From Exiguobacterium flavidum (GTDB lineage: Bacteria > Bacillota > Bacilli > Exiguobacteriales > Exiguobacteriaceae): DNA of 64,000 bases. The notes under the pieces are model-generated. The model made no database searches. It saw nothing but the letters and a program-made list of their open reading frames with translations, and was not told where the DNA came from. Positions 17,508 to 26,231 of this stretch are shown piece by piece. The DNA is taken from NCBI RefSeq assembly GCF_003344535.1, contig NZ_QPKS01000003.1:1-64000 (forward strand), written 5' to 3'. The stretch's first letter is position 1. Every line of letters begins with the position of its first letter. Both the position numbers and the translations under genes were made by a program.

Positions 17508-17533
17508 CGGGCAAAAACGCCCGTCACCTCCCC
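17508..17533 (-). promoter_or_regulatory. hpt Shine-Dalgarno separated from start by a hairpin
   Basis: Read on the minus strand, GGGGAGGTGA (17524-17533) is followed by a 5-bp stem CGGGC/GCCCG with 6-nt loop GTTTTT (17508-17523), then AAACTT and the ATG. The linear distance from the ribosome site to ATG is 22 nt; with the hairpin excluded it is 6 nt, the ideal spacing. No GTG or TTG lies in frame in between. Confidence 0.5.
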
Positions 17534-17664
17534 TGTGTTTCTTTCACGGAAAGTATAACATAGGATTCTACGAAAAACGTATTATTAACCAATTTCAATA
17601 TCGAACGTTCGGTTTTAAAGCACCAATGCAAGCGCCATTTCGTTTCTTCCTGATTGCGAAGAAC

Positions 17665-17698
17665 AAAAAAAAGCACAACCTCACTCTTCCGGCTGTGC
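17665..17698 (-). terminator. Rho-independent terminator overlapping the mntR 3' end
   Basis: Minus strand GCACAGCC/GGTTGTGC stem followed by eight T. The 5' arm is inside the last codons of mntR. Confidence 0.8.
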
Positions 17699-18103
17699 AT
17701 GCTGTGCTCTTGTGAACTCTTCTTTCAATTCCGGACGATCCGAAAAGTACTGGATCAGACCTCCGATTTTATCGAGCGCCTCGATGCTTAAATGATGCTC
17801 GATTCCTTCGACATCTTTATAGATCAACGATTCTTCGACCCCGATCAGACGCAGGAAATCCTCTAGCAGAGCGTGGCGCTCGACGAGTCGCTTTCCTACC
17901 TTCTTGCCTTTCGTCGTCAACATCAGGCCCCTGTATTTCTCATAGACGAGGAATTCTTCCCGGTCGAGTTTCTGCACCATCTTCGTCACGGAAGATGGAT
18001 GGACACCGAGCAGCTCCGCGATATCCGATACGCGCGCGTACCCCTTCTCTTCGATCAACAGATAAATCTGTTCCAGATAATCCTCCATGCTTGGTGTCGG
18101 CAC
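17681..18103 (-). CDS. mntR: Manganese-responsive transcriptional regulator MntR
   Basis: 140 aa DtxR-family repressor. With the GTG start at 18103 the metal ligands fall at D8, E11, H77, E99, E102 and H103, exactly the Bacillus MntR numbering, which supports this start. The winged helix is at about 22-65 ([25 protein letters not shown]). It represses Mn(II) uptake when Mn is replete. It lies 25 bp after lipM. No Mn transporter gene is in the window, but sodA at 50 kb is a likely Mn enzyme. Confidence 0.96.
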   Translation of the reverse strand: MPTPSMEDYLEQIYLLIEEKGYARVSDIAELLGVHPSSVTKMVQKLDREEFLVYEKYRGLMLTTKGKKVGKRLVERHALLEDFLRLIGVEESLIYKDVEGIEHHLSIEALDKIGGLIQYFSDRPELKEEFTRAQHAQPEE

Positions 18104-18128
18104 GCGACATCACCATCCTGTCCCTCTT

Positions 18129-18959
18129 CTAGCGTTTCCAATTCCATTCATCACTACGGTACTTCTCCGCCAGTCGTTCGACTTCTTCCCATTGTTCAGA
18201 AGACAGTTCGAGCGGAACGAGTTCGAGTTCGAGCGCCTCCTCGAAGCCGCGCGTGAACGCTTCGCGCACCTCGTCGATCGTCACCGTCCGGTCCGTCAGT
18301 TCATTGAGTGAGACCGCCTTGCCTGAAAAGCGGTTTCGCATTTTCTCCCGTGTCGCTTCGTCTGCGAAACTGAAACAATCGTACAATTCATGTTCGTTGA
18401 CCGAGAGCGGAACCGATCCGTGCTGCAGGACGACACCTTGATGACGTACCTGCGCACTCCCTGCAACCTTCCGTTTCCCGACCGCGAGTTCATAATAGGA
18501 TGACGCGTCAAAACAGACCGCCGATTTTGGACGCCGCAGCTCCTCTTTCTCATCTTCCGTCAGCGGAACGGAGAACTCGGCCGGAATCCCGAGATGATGG
18601 TACCCTTTGCGTACCCCTTCCGTCAGCAGGCGATAGCTCTCGATGACCGTGCTCGGCAGACCTGGCGTCGATTCCTTGATGACGACGCTGTACGTCAACT
18701 CGTCCGCATGCAGGACGGCGCGCCCCCCAGTCATTCGACGTACGATTGGAATCCCCATCGCCTCGATCCGTCCACGATCGATGTCCTTTATCGCGCGCTG
18801 GAAATGACCGACACTAAGACCTTTCGGTTCCCATGAGTAAAAACGCAGCGTCGGATGGATCTCATCGCGTCCGACGAATCCGATCAACGCCTCGTCGATC
18901 GCCATGTTCAGCGCCGGTTCGAGCGCCTCGGTCGTCAATACGTGCCATGTCCCTTTCAC
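18129..18959 (-). CDS. lipM: Octanoyl-[GcvH]:protein N-octanoyltransferase LipM
   Basis: 276 aa, GTG start at 18959 with GGGGGTG upstream. BPL/LplA fold: LRFYSWEPKGLSVGHFQ, RRMTGGRAVLHADELTYS and GKRKVAGSAQ (acyl-binding Lys near 164). C149 in SAVCFDASSYYE corresponds to the nucleophilic Cys of LipM-type octanoyltransferases, which separates it from lipoate ligases. It primes lipoate assembly on GcvH, matching the gcv operon 2 kb away. Divergent from yqhL, as in Bacillus. Confidence 0.92.
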   Translation of the reverse strand: MKGTWHVLTTEALEPALNMAIDEALIGFVGRDEIHPTLRFYSWEPKGLSVGHFQRAIKDIDRGRIEAMGIPIVRRMTGGRAVLHADELTYSVVIKESTPGLPSTVIESYRLLTEGVRKGYHHLGIPAEFSVPLTEDEKEELRRPKSAVCFDASSYYELAVGKRKVAGSAQVRHQGVVLQHGSVPLSVNEHELYDCFSFADEATREKMRNRFSGKAVSLNELTDRTVTIDEVREAFTRGFEEALELELVPLELSSEQWEEVERLAEKYRSDEWNWKR

Positions 18960-19030
18960 TCCTACACCCCCAAAAAATCATTCACGTCTTAGTGTAGCAA
19001 ACCTTTTCCCGTATTCGCAACGCTCGTACA

Positions 19031-19060
19031 TTGCCGAATTCTTTTTCGGTTTGCTATAAT
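19031..19060 (+). promoter_or_regulatory. Predicted sigma-A promoter of yqhL
   Basis: TTGCCG, 18-nt spacer and a perfect TATAAT (19055-19060) preceded by TTTGC; the yqhL ATG follows 41 bp later. Confidence 0.7.
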
Positions 19061-19100
19061 GATGGTGATGCTAAATGAATGAAGGAGTTGTACTGAACGA

Positions 19101-19481
19101 ATGACGCCCACAACCATTATCACGATCCTCATCTGGGTCGCCTTGATCGCCTACATCGTTTGGCGCTTCATGCCAGTCCGCGGAATCAAGCAGCTTAGCC
19201 AGGAGGACTTCCGCGCTGGATACCGCAAGGCTCAAATCGTCGACGTACGTGAGACGCAGGAGTACAAAGGCGGTCACATCATCGGAGCACGCAACATCCC
19301 GGTCGGTCAGATGAAGATGCGCGCACGCGAACTTCGAAAGGACATGCCGATCTACCTCTACTGCCAAGGCAACATGCGCTCTTCGCAGGCAGCCAAAGTG
19401 CTGAAGAAGGCAGGTTATACGGACATCTACCAGCTCAAGGGTGGATTCAAGCAATGGACAGGAAAAATCAAACGCAGCTGA
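19101..19481 (+). CDS. yqhL: Membrane-anchored rhodanese-like protein YqhL
   Basis: 126 aa. One N-terminal membrane helix (about 5-24) is followed by a cytoplasmic rhodanese domain with RVDVRETQEYKGGHIIGARNIP-like sequence (about 50-71) and the active-site loop YCQGNMRSS holding the catalytic Cys (about 95). The family moves sulfane sulfur; the physiological acceptor is unknown. AAGGAG lies 12 nt before the ATG. Monocistronic, with its own promoter and terminator. Confidence 0.92.
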   Translation: MTPTTIITILIWVALIAYIVWRFMPVRGIKQLSQEDFRAGYRKAQIVDVRETQEYKGGHIIGARNIPVGQMKMRARELRKDMPIYLYCQGNMRSSQAAKVLKKAGYTDIYQLKGGFKQWTGKIKRS

Positions 19482-19486
19482 CACAG

Positions 19487-19519
19487 AGGATGGTTCCAGA
19501 ATCGGGATCATCCTTTTTT
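19487..19519 (+). terminator. Rho-independent terminator after yqhL
   Basis: An 11-bp stem (AGGATGGTTCC with GGGATCATCCT, two G-U pairs) followed by T6, 6 bp after the stop. Confidence 0.85.
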
Positions 19520-19647
19520 GTACGAAATTCTCATGAGCTCACTTCAAACTATGTGTTGTCGTTGCGCTTGACCAGCATCGGTAGTTTGACGTTCGCTTCG
19601 TTCTCAAGATCGCTCTCGACCCGAACGATTCTGCCATCAACGCACCA

Positions 19648-20253
19648 TCACTTCGAAGAAGAACCATGCATGACAACATGCCGCGAACTAGCCGTGCCAC
19701 CTCGCTGTTCAGCGCGTATTCGCTCAAGCAATCGTTCTTTTTGCATGGGTGCCGCTTCAAGCAGCGTGAACGTCCCCGCGTTCAGCCGGGCTTCTACACT
19801 CTCGGCCTCGTCCCAGGCGAGGTCAAATTGCTGTTTAGAGATATGACCCTTCTGAAGGGCTTACTCAAGTTCTTCGACATCCCGCAAGAAAATCTCTCCT
19901 GATGGCAAGACGATCAAATCGAGAAATAAATCCTCCCACCACGGTCGTCCGTCGTCCGCCCCGACGCGTAAGCAGATGTCGATATAGGTTTGGACGACCT
20001 TGCCTGTCGCATCGAACATCGTCGTGACAGCATAACGTGCTCCGTCAGGAAACTGTTGGATCCAGATGTAGCCGTCATCGACGATTCGAAGATGCTTATC
20101 CTCATACCGTATGTCTAACGGAGCCGTAACTTCGACGAGGTGAAGCAAGGTGATGTTTCCCTTGAAATCGACCGTTTCCTCATAGGATTATATATAATGC
20201 CGTTTCGTGATGCGTTTCCAGTCCGCACGGTCAGCGTAACGTTTTTTGATCAT
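19648..20253 (-). pseudogene. DUF402-family gene with two in-frame TAA codons
   Basis: The minus-strand frame from ATG 20253 (GGAGG 6 nt upstream) reads a complete DUF402 protein of about 201 codons: a start like MIKKRYADRADWKRITKRHYI, the core DDGYIWIQQFPDGARYAVTT, YIDICLRVGADDGRPWWEDL and LDLIVLPSGEIFLRDVEELE, then ALQKGHISKQQFDLAWDEAE and TFTLLE. It is broken by TAA at 20188-20190 (codon 22, where relatives have Gln) and TAA at 19861-19863 (where relatives have Glu). No frameshift is present and the reading frame and ribosome site are otherwise kept. DUF402 proteins include nucleoside phosphate phosphatases. A 95-residue piece starting at TTG 20148 could still be translated. A further 32 codons stay open in frame after the final TGA. 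Confidence 0.8.
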
Positions 20254-20355
20254 CTTCATCCTCCACCCTTTTTCCTCATCGAGACATCCACTTTCCCTGC
20301 TTCCTTTATGTTTGAGTGGTCACGACATCAGCTATGCTGTTCCTATAGTTACAGA

Positions 20356-20391
20356 AGACCCCTCATTCCATTTCTGAAATGAGGGGTCTTG
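20356..20391 (-). terminator. 13-bp hairpin after gcvPB
   Basis: A perfect 13-bp stem (AAGACCCCTCATT, 10-nt loop) begins 9 bp after the gcvPB stop. There is only TTCTG after it, so termination may be partial. Confidence 0.6.
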
Positions 20392-20400
20392 CTTCACTAT

Positions 20401-21879
20401 TCAGGCATGTACCTCTTCTTTAGGATGATAGCGCAGAACCGGTTTTCGAGCAGCGAGCGTCTCGTCCATCCGTTTGACGACCGTCGTATGCGGTGCGTTC
20501 AAGACGACATCCGGTGTCTCCTCTACCTCTTTCGCGATTTGGAGCATCGCGTCGCAGAATGCGTCGAGCGTCTCCTTCGACTCCGTCTCGGTCGGTTCGA
20601 TCATGATACACTCTTCGACGTTGAGCGGGAAGTAGATCGTCGGCGGATGATAACCGAAGTCGAGCAGGCGTTTCGCGATATCGAGTGTCCGGACGCCGAG
20701 CGCTTTCTGGCGTCGTCCTGACAGTACGAATTCATGTTTGCAATGAACGTCGTACGGAGCATCGTATGCACCTTTCAGGCGAGCCAACATATAGTTCGCG
20801 TTCAGGACGGCCTCCTTCGAAACACGGGCGAGTCCTTCTCCGCCCATCGTGCGGATATAGCTGTACGCACGGACATTGATTCCGAAGTTTCCGTAGAACG
20901 GCTTGACGCGTCCAATCGATTCAGGACGGTCATAGTCGAGGACGAAGGCGTCTCCTTCCTTGCGAACGATCGGTTTTGGCAGGTATGGAATCAAGTCCTT
21001 TTTGACGCCGACCGGGCCTGATCCCGGACCGCCGCCGCCATGCGGACCTGTGAATGTCTTGTGCAAGTTCAAATGAACGACATCGAACCCCATGTCTCCC
21101 GGTCGGGCGATGCCCATGATTGCGTTCGAGTTCGCGCCATCATAGTATAGTTTGCCGCCTGCCTCATGGACCGCTTTCGCGATCTCGACGATGTCCGACT
21201 CGAACAAACCGAGCGTGTTCGGGTTCGTCAGCATGAGGGCAGCCGTATCTTCCCCGACCTTCTTCTTCAAGTCCTCAAGATCGACGAGGCCACGCTCGTC
21301 AGACAATACGGTGATCGTATCGAATCCCGCGACAGATGCCGAGGCCGGATTCGTACCGTGCGCCGAGTCCGGGACGAGGACTTTCGTCCGCTTGAAGTCC
21401 CCTCTCGCATGGTGGTAAGCCTTGATCAGCATCAAGCCCGTCCATTCCCCGTGTGCTCCGGCAGCCGGTTGGAGCGTCACTTCGTCCATCCCGGTGATGA
21501 TCGCGAGTTTCTCTTGGAGGTCGTACATGAGCTCAAGAGCCCCTTGAACGCTCTCGACAGGCTGAAGTGGGTGGATGTGCGCGAAACCGGGCAGGCGCGC
21601 CATATCTTCGTTCACTTTCGGATTATACTTCATCGTACATGATCCGAGCGGATAGAATCCTGAATCAACGCCGTGGTTCCGGTTAGACAGCGCAGTATAG
21701 TGACGAACCAGGTCGAGTTCCGATACTTCAGGAAGATTGACGTCCTCAGATCGCAGGAACGAAGCCGGAATCAAGTCCTCGGCCTTTTCCTCCTCGACCG
21801 TCGGAAGTGGCAAACTGTATGCGATTCGACCAGGTTTCGAAATCTCAAAGATCAATGTCTGTTCGATGTCCTTATTCAT
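20401..21879 (-). CDS. gcvPB: Glycine dehydrogenase (decarboxylating), subunit 2
   Basis: 492 aa. The PLP-binding stretch [21 protein letters not shown] carries the Schiff-base Lys (about residue 275). With GcvPA it decarboxylates glycine and transfers the aminomethyl group to lipoyl-GcvH. Its ATG overlaps gcvPA by 8 bp. Last gene of gcvT-gcvPA-gcvPB; gcvH and gcvL are not in the window. Confidence 0.97.
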   Translation of the reverse strand: MNKDIEQTLIFEISKPGRIAYSLPLPTVEEEKAEDLIPASFLRSEDVNLPEVSELDLVRHYTALSNRNHGVDSGFYPLGSCTMKYNPKVNEDMARLPGFAHIHPLQPVESVQGALELMYDLQEKLAIITGMDEVTLQPAAGAHGEWTGLMLIKAYHHARGDFKRTKVLVPDSAHGTNPASASVAGFDTITVLSDERGLVDLEDLKKKVGEDTAALMLTNPNTLGLFESDIVEIAKAVHEAGGKLYYDGANSNAIMGIARPGDMGFDVVHLNLHKTFTGPHGGGGPGSGPVGVKKDLIPYLPKPIVRKEGDAFVLDYDRPESIGRVKPFYGNFGINVRAYSYIRTMGGEGLARVSKEAVLNANYMLARLKGAYDAPYDVHCKHEFVLSGRRQKALGVRTLDIAKRLLDFGYHPPTIYFPLNVEECIMIEPTETESKETLDAFCDAMLQIAKEVEETPDVVLNAPHTTVVKRMDETLAARKPVLRYHPKEEVHA

Positions 21880-23218
21880 GTGTCAGTCCCCCTAACGCTG
21901 TCACGAATTGTTCAAGTTCTTCCTTCGTCCGGAGCTCAGTCGCACAGACGAGCATCTGATTCGCACGTGATGCGTCGATGACGTCAAGTGACAATCCACC
22001 GATGATTCCTTTTTCAAGAAGTTGACGATTCGCACTAGTCGCAGATACCGGAAGCTCGACGACGAATTCATTGAAGCTTGGACCGTCATCAATGATCCGG
22101 AATCCATTCTCTTTCAACATCTTTTTGAGAGCGTGTGCTGTCTGAAGGTTTCGGGTTGCAAGTTCCCGCATTCCACGCTTCCCGAGCGCGCTCATCGCGA
22201 TCGAAGCAGCGAGCGCATTGAGTGCCTGGTTCGAGCAGATGTTCGAAGTCGCTTTATCGCGACGAATGTGCTGTTCGCGTGCTTGGAGCGTCAAGACGAA
22301 GCCGCGTTTTCCGTCCTCATCAACCGTCTGACCGACGAGACGCCCCGGTATTTTCCGCATGAGCGCCTTCGATACAGCGAAATAGCCGCACGTCGGCCCG
22401 CCGAAGCTTTGTGGGATGCCGAAAGGCTGGCAATCACCAATCGTGATGTCCGCCCCAAGATTTCCAGGCGCCTCAAGCAATCCAAGCGACAGCGGGTTCG
22501 CCGAGACGATGAACAATCCACCTTTTTCATGCGTCTTCTCAGCAAGAATCTTCAAATCCTCGATTCGGCCGAAGAAGTTCGGATATTGGACGATGACGCA
22601 AGCGACATCGTCCAGTGCGTCAAGATTGTCAATCGCCGTGACACCATCTTCGAGGCATAGCGTTTCGACCTTCAGACCAGGACCATCCGCATACGTCCGA
22701 ACGACATCGTGCGCTTCCGGATGGACACCATCCGAGAGGACGATCGTCTTCTTCTTCGTATGGGCCGCCGCCAGGAGCGCTGCCTCGGCAAGGGCCGTGA
22801 TGCCGTCATACATCGATGAGTTGGCGACGTCCATTCCTGTAAGTTCACAGATCATCGTCTGGTACTCGAAGATGGCTTGAAGCTCACCTTGCGAGATTTC
22901 CGGCTGGTAAGGCGTGTAGGCCGTATAGAATTCCGAACGGAGCAGCATATGGTTTACGACCGATGGCGCATAATGATCGTAAATCCCTGCACCAAGAAAC
23001 GACGGGTATTGTTTCGTGTTCATGTTACGGTCAGCAAGCTTCGACAGCGTTCGAACGAGATCCGTCTCAGGAAGCGGAACACCTACTTCGGCAAGCGTCC
23101 CCTCGTCCCGTACTGAAGCCGGAATGTCAGCGAGCAGATCTTCGATCGACTCGACGCCGATCGTCTTCAGCATCGCCTGTTCGTCTTCTCGTGTCATCGG
23201 TAAATAGCGAAAATCCAT
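21872..23218 (-). CDS. gcvPA: Glycine dehydrogenase (decarboxylating), subunit 1
   Basis: 448 aa. It starts with the typical [21 protein letters not shown], and has [18 protein letters not shown]-type and [21 protein letters not shown] motifs. It is the fold-type I partner of GcvPB without the PLP lysine. AAGGGGG precedes the ATG at 23218, 16 bp after gcvT. Confidence 0.97.
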   Translation of the reverse strand: MDFRYLPMTREDEQAMLKTIGVESIEDLLADIPASVRDEGTLAEVGVPLPETDLVRTLSKLADRNMNTKQYPSFLGAGIYDHYAPSVVNHMLLRSEFYTAYTPYQPEISQGELQAIFEYQTMICELTGMDVANSSMYDGITALAEAALLAAAHTKKKTIVLSDGVHPEAHDVVRTYADGPGLKVETLCLEDGVTAIDNLDALDDVACVIVQYPNFFGRIEDLKILAEKTHEKGGLFIVSANPLSLGLLEAPGNLGADITIGDCQPFGIPQSFGGPTCGYFAVSKALMRKIPGRLVGQTVDEDGKRGFVLTLQAREQHIRRDKATSNICSNQALNALAASIAMSALGKRGMRELATRNLQTAHALKKMLKENGFRIIDDGPSFNEFVVELPVSATSANRQLLEKGIIGGLSLDVIDASRANQMLVCATELRTKEELEQFVTALGGLTHE

Positions 23219-23234
23219 AATATCTTTCTCCCCC

Positions 23235-24317
23235 TTATTTCTGACGGCGGTAGAACGGAGTCTCGATCCGTTTCGCCTTCAACATCTTCCCGCGTACCTC
23301 AATCTCATACGACTGTTCATCTGCCGCCTCTACTGAAACGAGTGCAAGCGCAATCGCTTTGCCGACAGTCGGAGGCAATGTCCCGGTCGTGACGAATCCG
23401 ACTTCTTTGCCGTCAGCAAAGATGACAGCTCCCTGACGCGCAATGCCTTTATCGATTAACTCGAGTCCAATCAGACGTCGGGGGGCACCGTTTTCCTTTT
23501 GTTCAGCAAGAACGGTCGAGCCGACGAATTCCTTCGCGGCAGTTTTGACTGCGAAACCCATCCCCGCTTCGATTGGCGTGATGTCAGCTTCGAGCTCATG
23601 TCCATATAGGGGTAGGCACGCTTCGAAACGAAGTGTGTCACGCGCCCCAAGACCACATGGTGTTACGCCCTCCTCAAGCAAGGCGAGCCATAGTTTTTCC
23701 GTCTGTTCAGCCGGAGTATAGAGTTCGAAGCCATCTTCTCCCGTATAACCGCTGCGGGAGATCATCGTCGGTACACCGGAAACCTCCCCTTCAGCGAAGC
23801 GGAAAAATCCGATTTCACTGACGTTCACATCTGTCAGACGAGCAAGGACTTCAATCGCCTTCGGGCCCTGCAAGGCAATCTGACCATAAGCGTCCGAGCG
23901 ATTCTCAATCGTTACATCCGGAGATGCATAGGCGCGAAGATGCGCCTCGTCCTTCTCGATGTTCGAAGCGTTGACGACGAGCAGGAATACTTCTTCATCC
24001 GTCCGGTAGACGAGCAGATCGTCGACCGTTCCGCCCGTCTCGTTGCACAGGACATTGTACTGCGCTTGACCGATCGCGATTTTTGAGATGTCATTCGATA
24101 AGGTGCGTTGCAGAAACGCGAGTGCCTCGCTTCCAGAGACGCGAATCTCTCCCATGTGAGATACGTCGAACATTCCGACATTTTCACGGACAGCGAGATG
24201 TTCTTCTTTGATTGATGAAAACTGAATCGGCATTTCAAATCCCGCGAAATCGACCATTTTTGCCGTTTTCGCGATCACCGCATATAGCGGTGTACGTTTC
24301 AATGTCTTCTGACTCAT
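23235..24317 (-). CDS. gcvT: Aminomethyltransferase (glycine cleavage T protein)
   Basis: 360 aa from the ATG at 24317 (AGGGGG 6 nt upstream; the ATG at 24341 is not supported). Folate-binding and catalytic elements: FDVSHMGEIRVSG, LVYRTDEEVFLLVVNASN (catalytic Asp region), ISRSGYTGEDGFELY and GARDTLRFEACLPLYG. It moves the methylene group from GcvH to THF. No glycine riboswitch is visible upstream, unlike Bacillus gcvT. Confidence 0.97.
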   Translation of the reverse strand: MSQKTLKRTPLYAVIAKTAKMVDFAGFEMPIQFSSIKEEHLAVRENVGMFDVSHMGEIRVSGSEALAFLQRTLSNDISKIAIGQAQYNVLCNETGGTVDDLLVYRTDEEVFLLVVNASNIEKDEAHLRAYASPDVTIENRSDAYGQIALQGPKAIEVLARLTDVNVSEIGFFRFAEGEVSGVPTMISRSGYTGEDGFELYTPAEQTEKLWLALLEEGVTPCGLGARDTLRFEACLPLYGHELEADITPIEAGMGFAVKTAAKEFVGSTVLAEQKENGAPRRLIGLELIDKGIARQGAVIFADGKEVGFVTTGTLPPTVGKAIALALVSVEAADEQSYEIEVRGKMLKAKRIETPFYRRQK

Positions 24318-24431
24318 GCTTATCCCCCTAATGACGAACATTTCTCTTGCTTTCTCTTTCTAACGTTCCACTTTCAACTCCATCCTATCAATTTGTCCCC
24401 GTTATTTCCACTGATATTCGGAAGTAGACGC

Positions 24432-24467
24432 AAAAAAGAAGAGAGAAGGATGGAATCCCTTCTCTCT
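24432..24467 (-). terminator. Rho-independent terminator after the aroK unit
   Basis: Minus strand AGAGAGAAGG/CCTTCTCTCT stem, loop of 8, then TC and T6. It ends the comG-aroK-24500 transcript and isolates gcvT. Confidence 0.85.
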
Positions 24468-24499
24468 CATTGTTTCATATTCCGTTCATGAAAGCCATT

Positions 24500-24814
24500 T
24501 CAAAATGCTTTCATTCCCGACGTTTTCTTCATTTCCTCTGTGAGTTGCTTCCCTTCAGAAACGAGTGCCTTTGCTCCTGATTGAACACGTTTCCCTTCAC
24601 TGACGAGGCGATCGATGTTCTGTTTGATCTCATCGATTCTTGAAGTCGTGTGGTCGACCTGTGTCTGCAGCGTCTGCTGACGAATTTTGAAGCGTTCTGC
24701 AAGTAGCTTCACTCGATTGATGTCTCCCATCAGCCGTTTTTTATACAATACGAATCCGTAGACACCAAGCCCGATCAATGCAAGTACGATAATCCCGATA
24801 TTAATCCAGACCAA
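24500..24814 (-). CDS. Small membrane protein with C-terminal coiled coil
   Basis: 104 aa, TTG start at 24814 with GGAGGGG 6 nt upstream. One N-terminal membrane helix (about 4-24) and a charged helical region (about 30-95, heptad-like, IDEIKQNIDRLVSEGKRV) resembling DUF948-type proteins. It overlaps the aroK 3' end by 14 bp and closes the comG-aroK unit. I do not recognise a function. Confidence 0.75.
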   Translation of the reverse strand: MVWINIGIIVLALIGLGVYGFVLYKKRLMGDINRVKLLAERFKIRQQTLQTQVDHTTSRIDEIKQNIDRLVSEGKRVQSGAKALVSEGKQLTEEMKKTSGMKAF

Positions 24815-25298
24815 ATTGATTCCCCTCCGCCAATCGTTCGATTTGTTTCGCCAGGTATTGAGGTGACAAGCGACCGTCGAGCACTACGTCCGCAGTCTCC
24901 CGGTATAGATTTTCCCGTTGCCTGAACAACGACTCCGTTTCTTCTTTTGAGGAGACGAGCGGTCGCCTGCTGTCGTCTCGTATGCGCTCCCATAGAACAT
25001 CGAACGGTGTATCGATCCATACGACCGTCCCGTTCGCCTTCATCCACTGGCGATTCTCGAGACGATTGATGATGCCGCCGCCTGTGATGACGACCGGCAA
25101 ATCCGCTTGTTTGAGCAGCTTCGTCTCCTCGTCCCGGAATGCCGATTCGCCATATGTATCGAAAAATTGACTGATCGACATCCCTTTCTGAGTGACGAAC
25201 CGTTCGTCCAGTTCCTCGATGTCCATTTTCGCCTCAAGAATTTTACCGGCTGCTGTTTTACCAGTTCCCATAAACCCGATCACATAAACTCTAGTCAT
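24801..25298 (-). CDS. aroK: Shikimate kinase
   Basis: 165 aa. P-loop GFMGTGKTAAG (residues 8-18), DELDERF with shikimate-binding Asp (about 30-36), and VITGGGIINR (about 72-81). It phosphorylates shikimate in the aromatic amino acid pathway. The ATG at 25298 overlaps the comGG stop by 8 bp, so aroK is coupled to the competence operon. Confidence 0.95.
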   Translation of the reverse strand: MTRVYVIGFMGTGKTAAGKILEAKMDIEELDERFVTQKGMSISQFFDTYGESAFRDEETKLLKQADLPVVITGGGIINRLENRQWMKANGTVVWIDTPFDVLWERIRDDSRRPLVSSKEETESLFRQRENLYRETADVVLDGRLSPQYLAKQIERLAEGNQFGLD

Positions 25299-25584
25299 CC
25301 GTCACTACCGCCTTGATTTGATTGCCATTCGCAAGAATTGCTCTCATTGTAAAGCCTTTCTCCGTCCTTGTACAGATGACCTGTCCCGCGGGGTAATCAA
25401 TCGTCTCATTTTGAGTACAGTCGACTTTCGCCGCCCGGACGAGCGCTTCAAGGCGAAGTGCATCCTGCTCCATCACAAGATGTTTGACCTCATCGTCAGT
25501 CAGCTGACACCACAGTAAAAGGAAGAAGCTGCATGCAACAAGGAATAGCAATGTCTGAATCAAGATGAATCCACCTTGTCGCAC
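25291..25584 (-). CDS. comGG: Competence pseudopilin ComGG
   Basis: 97 aa, GTG start at 25584 overlapping comGF by 25 bp; no ribosome site is seen, so coupling is likely. It begins MRQGGFILIQTLLFLVACSFFLLLW, a type IV pilin-like N-terminus without a full prepilin peptidase motif, as in known ComGG. The rest is poorly conserved. Assigned mainly by position as seventh gene of comG. Confidence 0.8.
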   Translation of the reverse strand: MRQGGFILIQTLLFLVACSFFLLLWCQLTDDEVKHLVMEQDALRLEALVRAAKVDCTQNETIDYPAGQVICTRTEKGFTMRAILANGNQIKAVVTDD

Positions 25585-25997
25585 GTGAACGTCCGGGATG
25601 GAGAATCGTTCAGCACGATCCGAATCCGTCCCTCCTCCGCTGAAACGACGAAATGGTTTACGTTCTGGGCATAGACGAGTTCACCTCCAAACTCCTTCTT
25701 CAACCTGATTTGCGTGCCGACTCGCAGCAGGCGCCATCCCGTCGGCGCTTGTGTGGGATCGGTGTCCGTGCCTCGCAGCTCAGTCGAAACTGCCTGACAG
25801 TCGGAGCTCCGCCACATCAAGCGTTCGATCGTATGAAAAAACAGCTCTTCATCCATCGTCTTGACGACAGGAGGCTTCATGAAAAAACGGGTAAGCTCCA
25901 TCGTCCCGAATAACAACATCGGGACGATCCAAAGAACGAGCGACATTTCAAGGAGAGAAGTTCCGCTTTGGGTACGCAAGGCAGATATCATCCGCAC
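25560..25997 (-). CDS. comGF: Competence protein ComGF
   Basis: 145 aa from the GTG at 25997 (GGAGGGG 6 nt upstream); an ATG two codons later (25991) is the alternative. The N-terminus has the pilin-like stretch SGTSLLEMSLVLWIVPMLLFG. The ComGF family block MDEELFFHTIERLMWRSSDCQAV and KEFGGELVYAQNVNHFVV follows. It overlaps comGE by about 50 bp. Minor component of the competence pseudopilus. Confidence 0.85.
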   Translation of the reverse strand: MRMISALRTQSGTSLLEMSLVLWIVPMLLFGTMELTRFFMKPPVVKTMDEELFFHTIERLMWRSSDCQAVSTELRGTDTDPTQAPTGWRLLRVGTQIRLKKEFGGELVYAQNVNHFVVSAEEGRIRIVLNDSPSRTFTCDKVDSS

Positions 25998-26220
25998 ACC
26001 ATTCCCCCTCCCTGACGACGTAGGATGCCCTGTTCCCTTCCACTTGATCCGAAGCAAGAAGGGAGAGCGCGTCCGTCTCCTCCACAAGTTCCATCCTCAC
26101 CCTCTCTACTTTCAGGAAGGGATCGATTGCAAGTACCAAAAATCCACTGAAAACGGCGATTGCTAGTGTCACCTCAAGCAATGTAAATCCGCCCTCCGAA
26201 CCGGGCCGTCCACTTTCCAC
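25948..26220 (-). CDS. comGE: Competence pseudopilin ComGE
   Basis: 90 aa, GTG start at 26220 with GGGGGAG 5 nt upstream, placed just after the comGD stop. Prepilin motif GGFTLLEVTLAIAVFSGF: cleavage before F, Glu at +5. A short variable C-terminus follows. The open frame extends much further upstream but only overlaps comGD. Confidence 0.83.
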   Translation of the reverse strand: MESGRPGSEGGFTLLEVTLAIAVFSGFLVLAIDPFLKVERVRMELVEETDALSLLASDQVEGNRASYVVREGEWCADDICLAYPKRNFSP

Positions 26221-26231
26221 GATGTCTCCCC

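Noticed and set aside
19861-20148. Stand-alone 95-aa protein in the DUF402 locus
   Set aside because: It is the central fragment of a longer conserved frame broken by two TAA codons, starts at a TTG without ribosome site, and lacks both conserved ends.
24318-24500. Glycine riboswitch expected upstream of gcvT
   Set aside because: No aptamer core is visible and the space is mostly taken by a terminator and a short leader.
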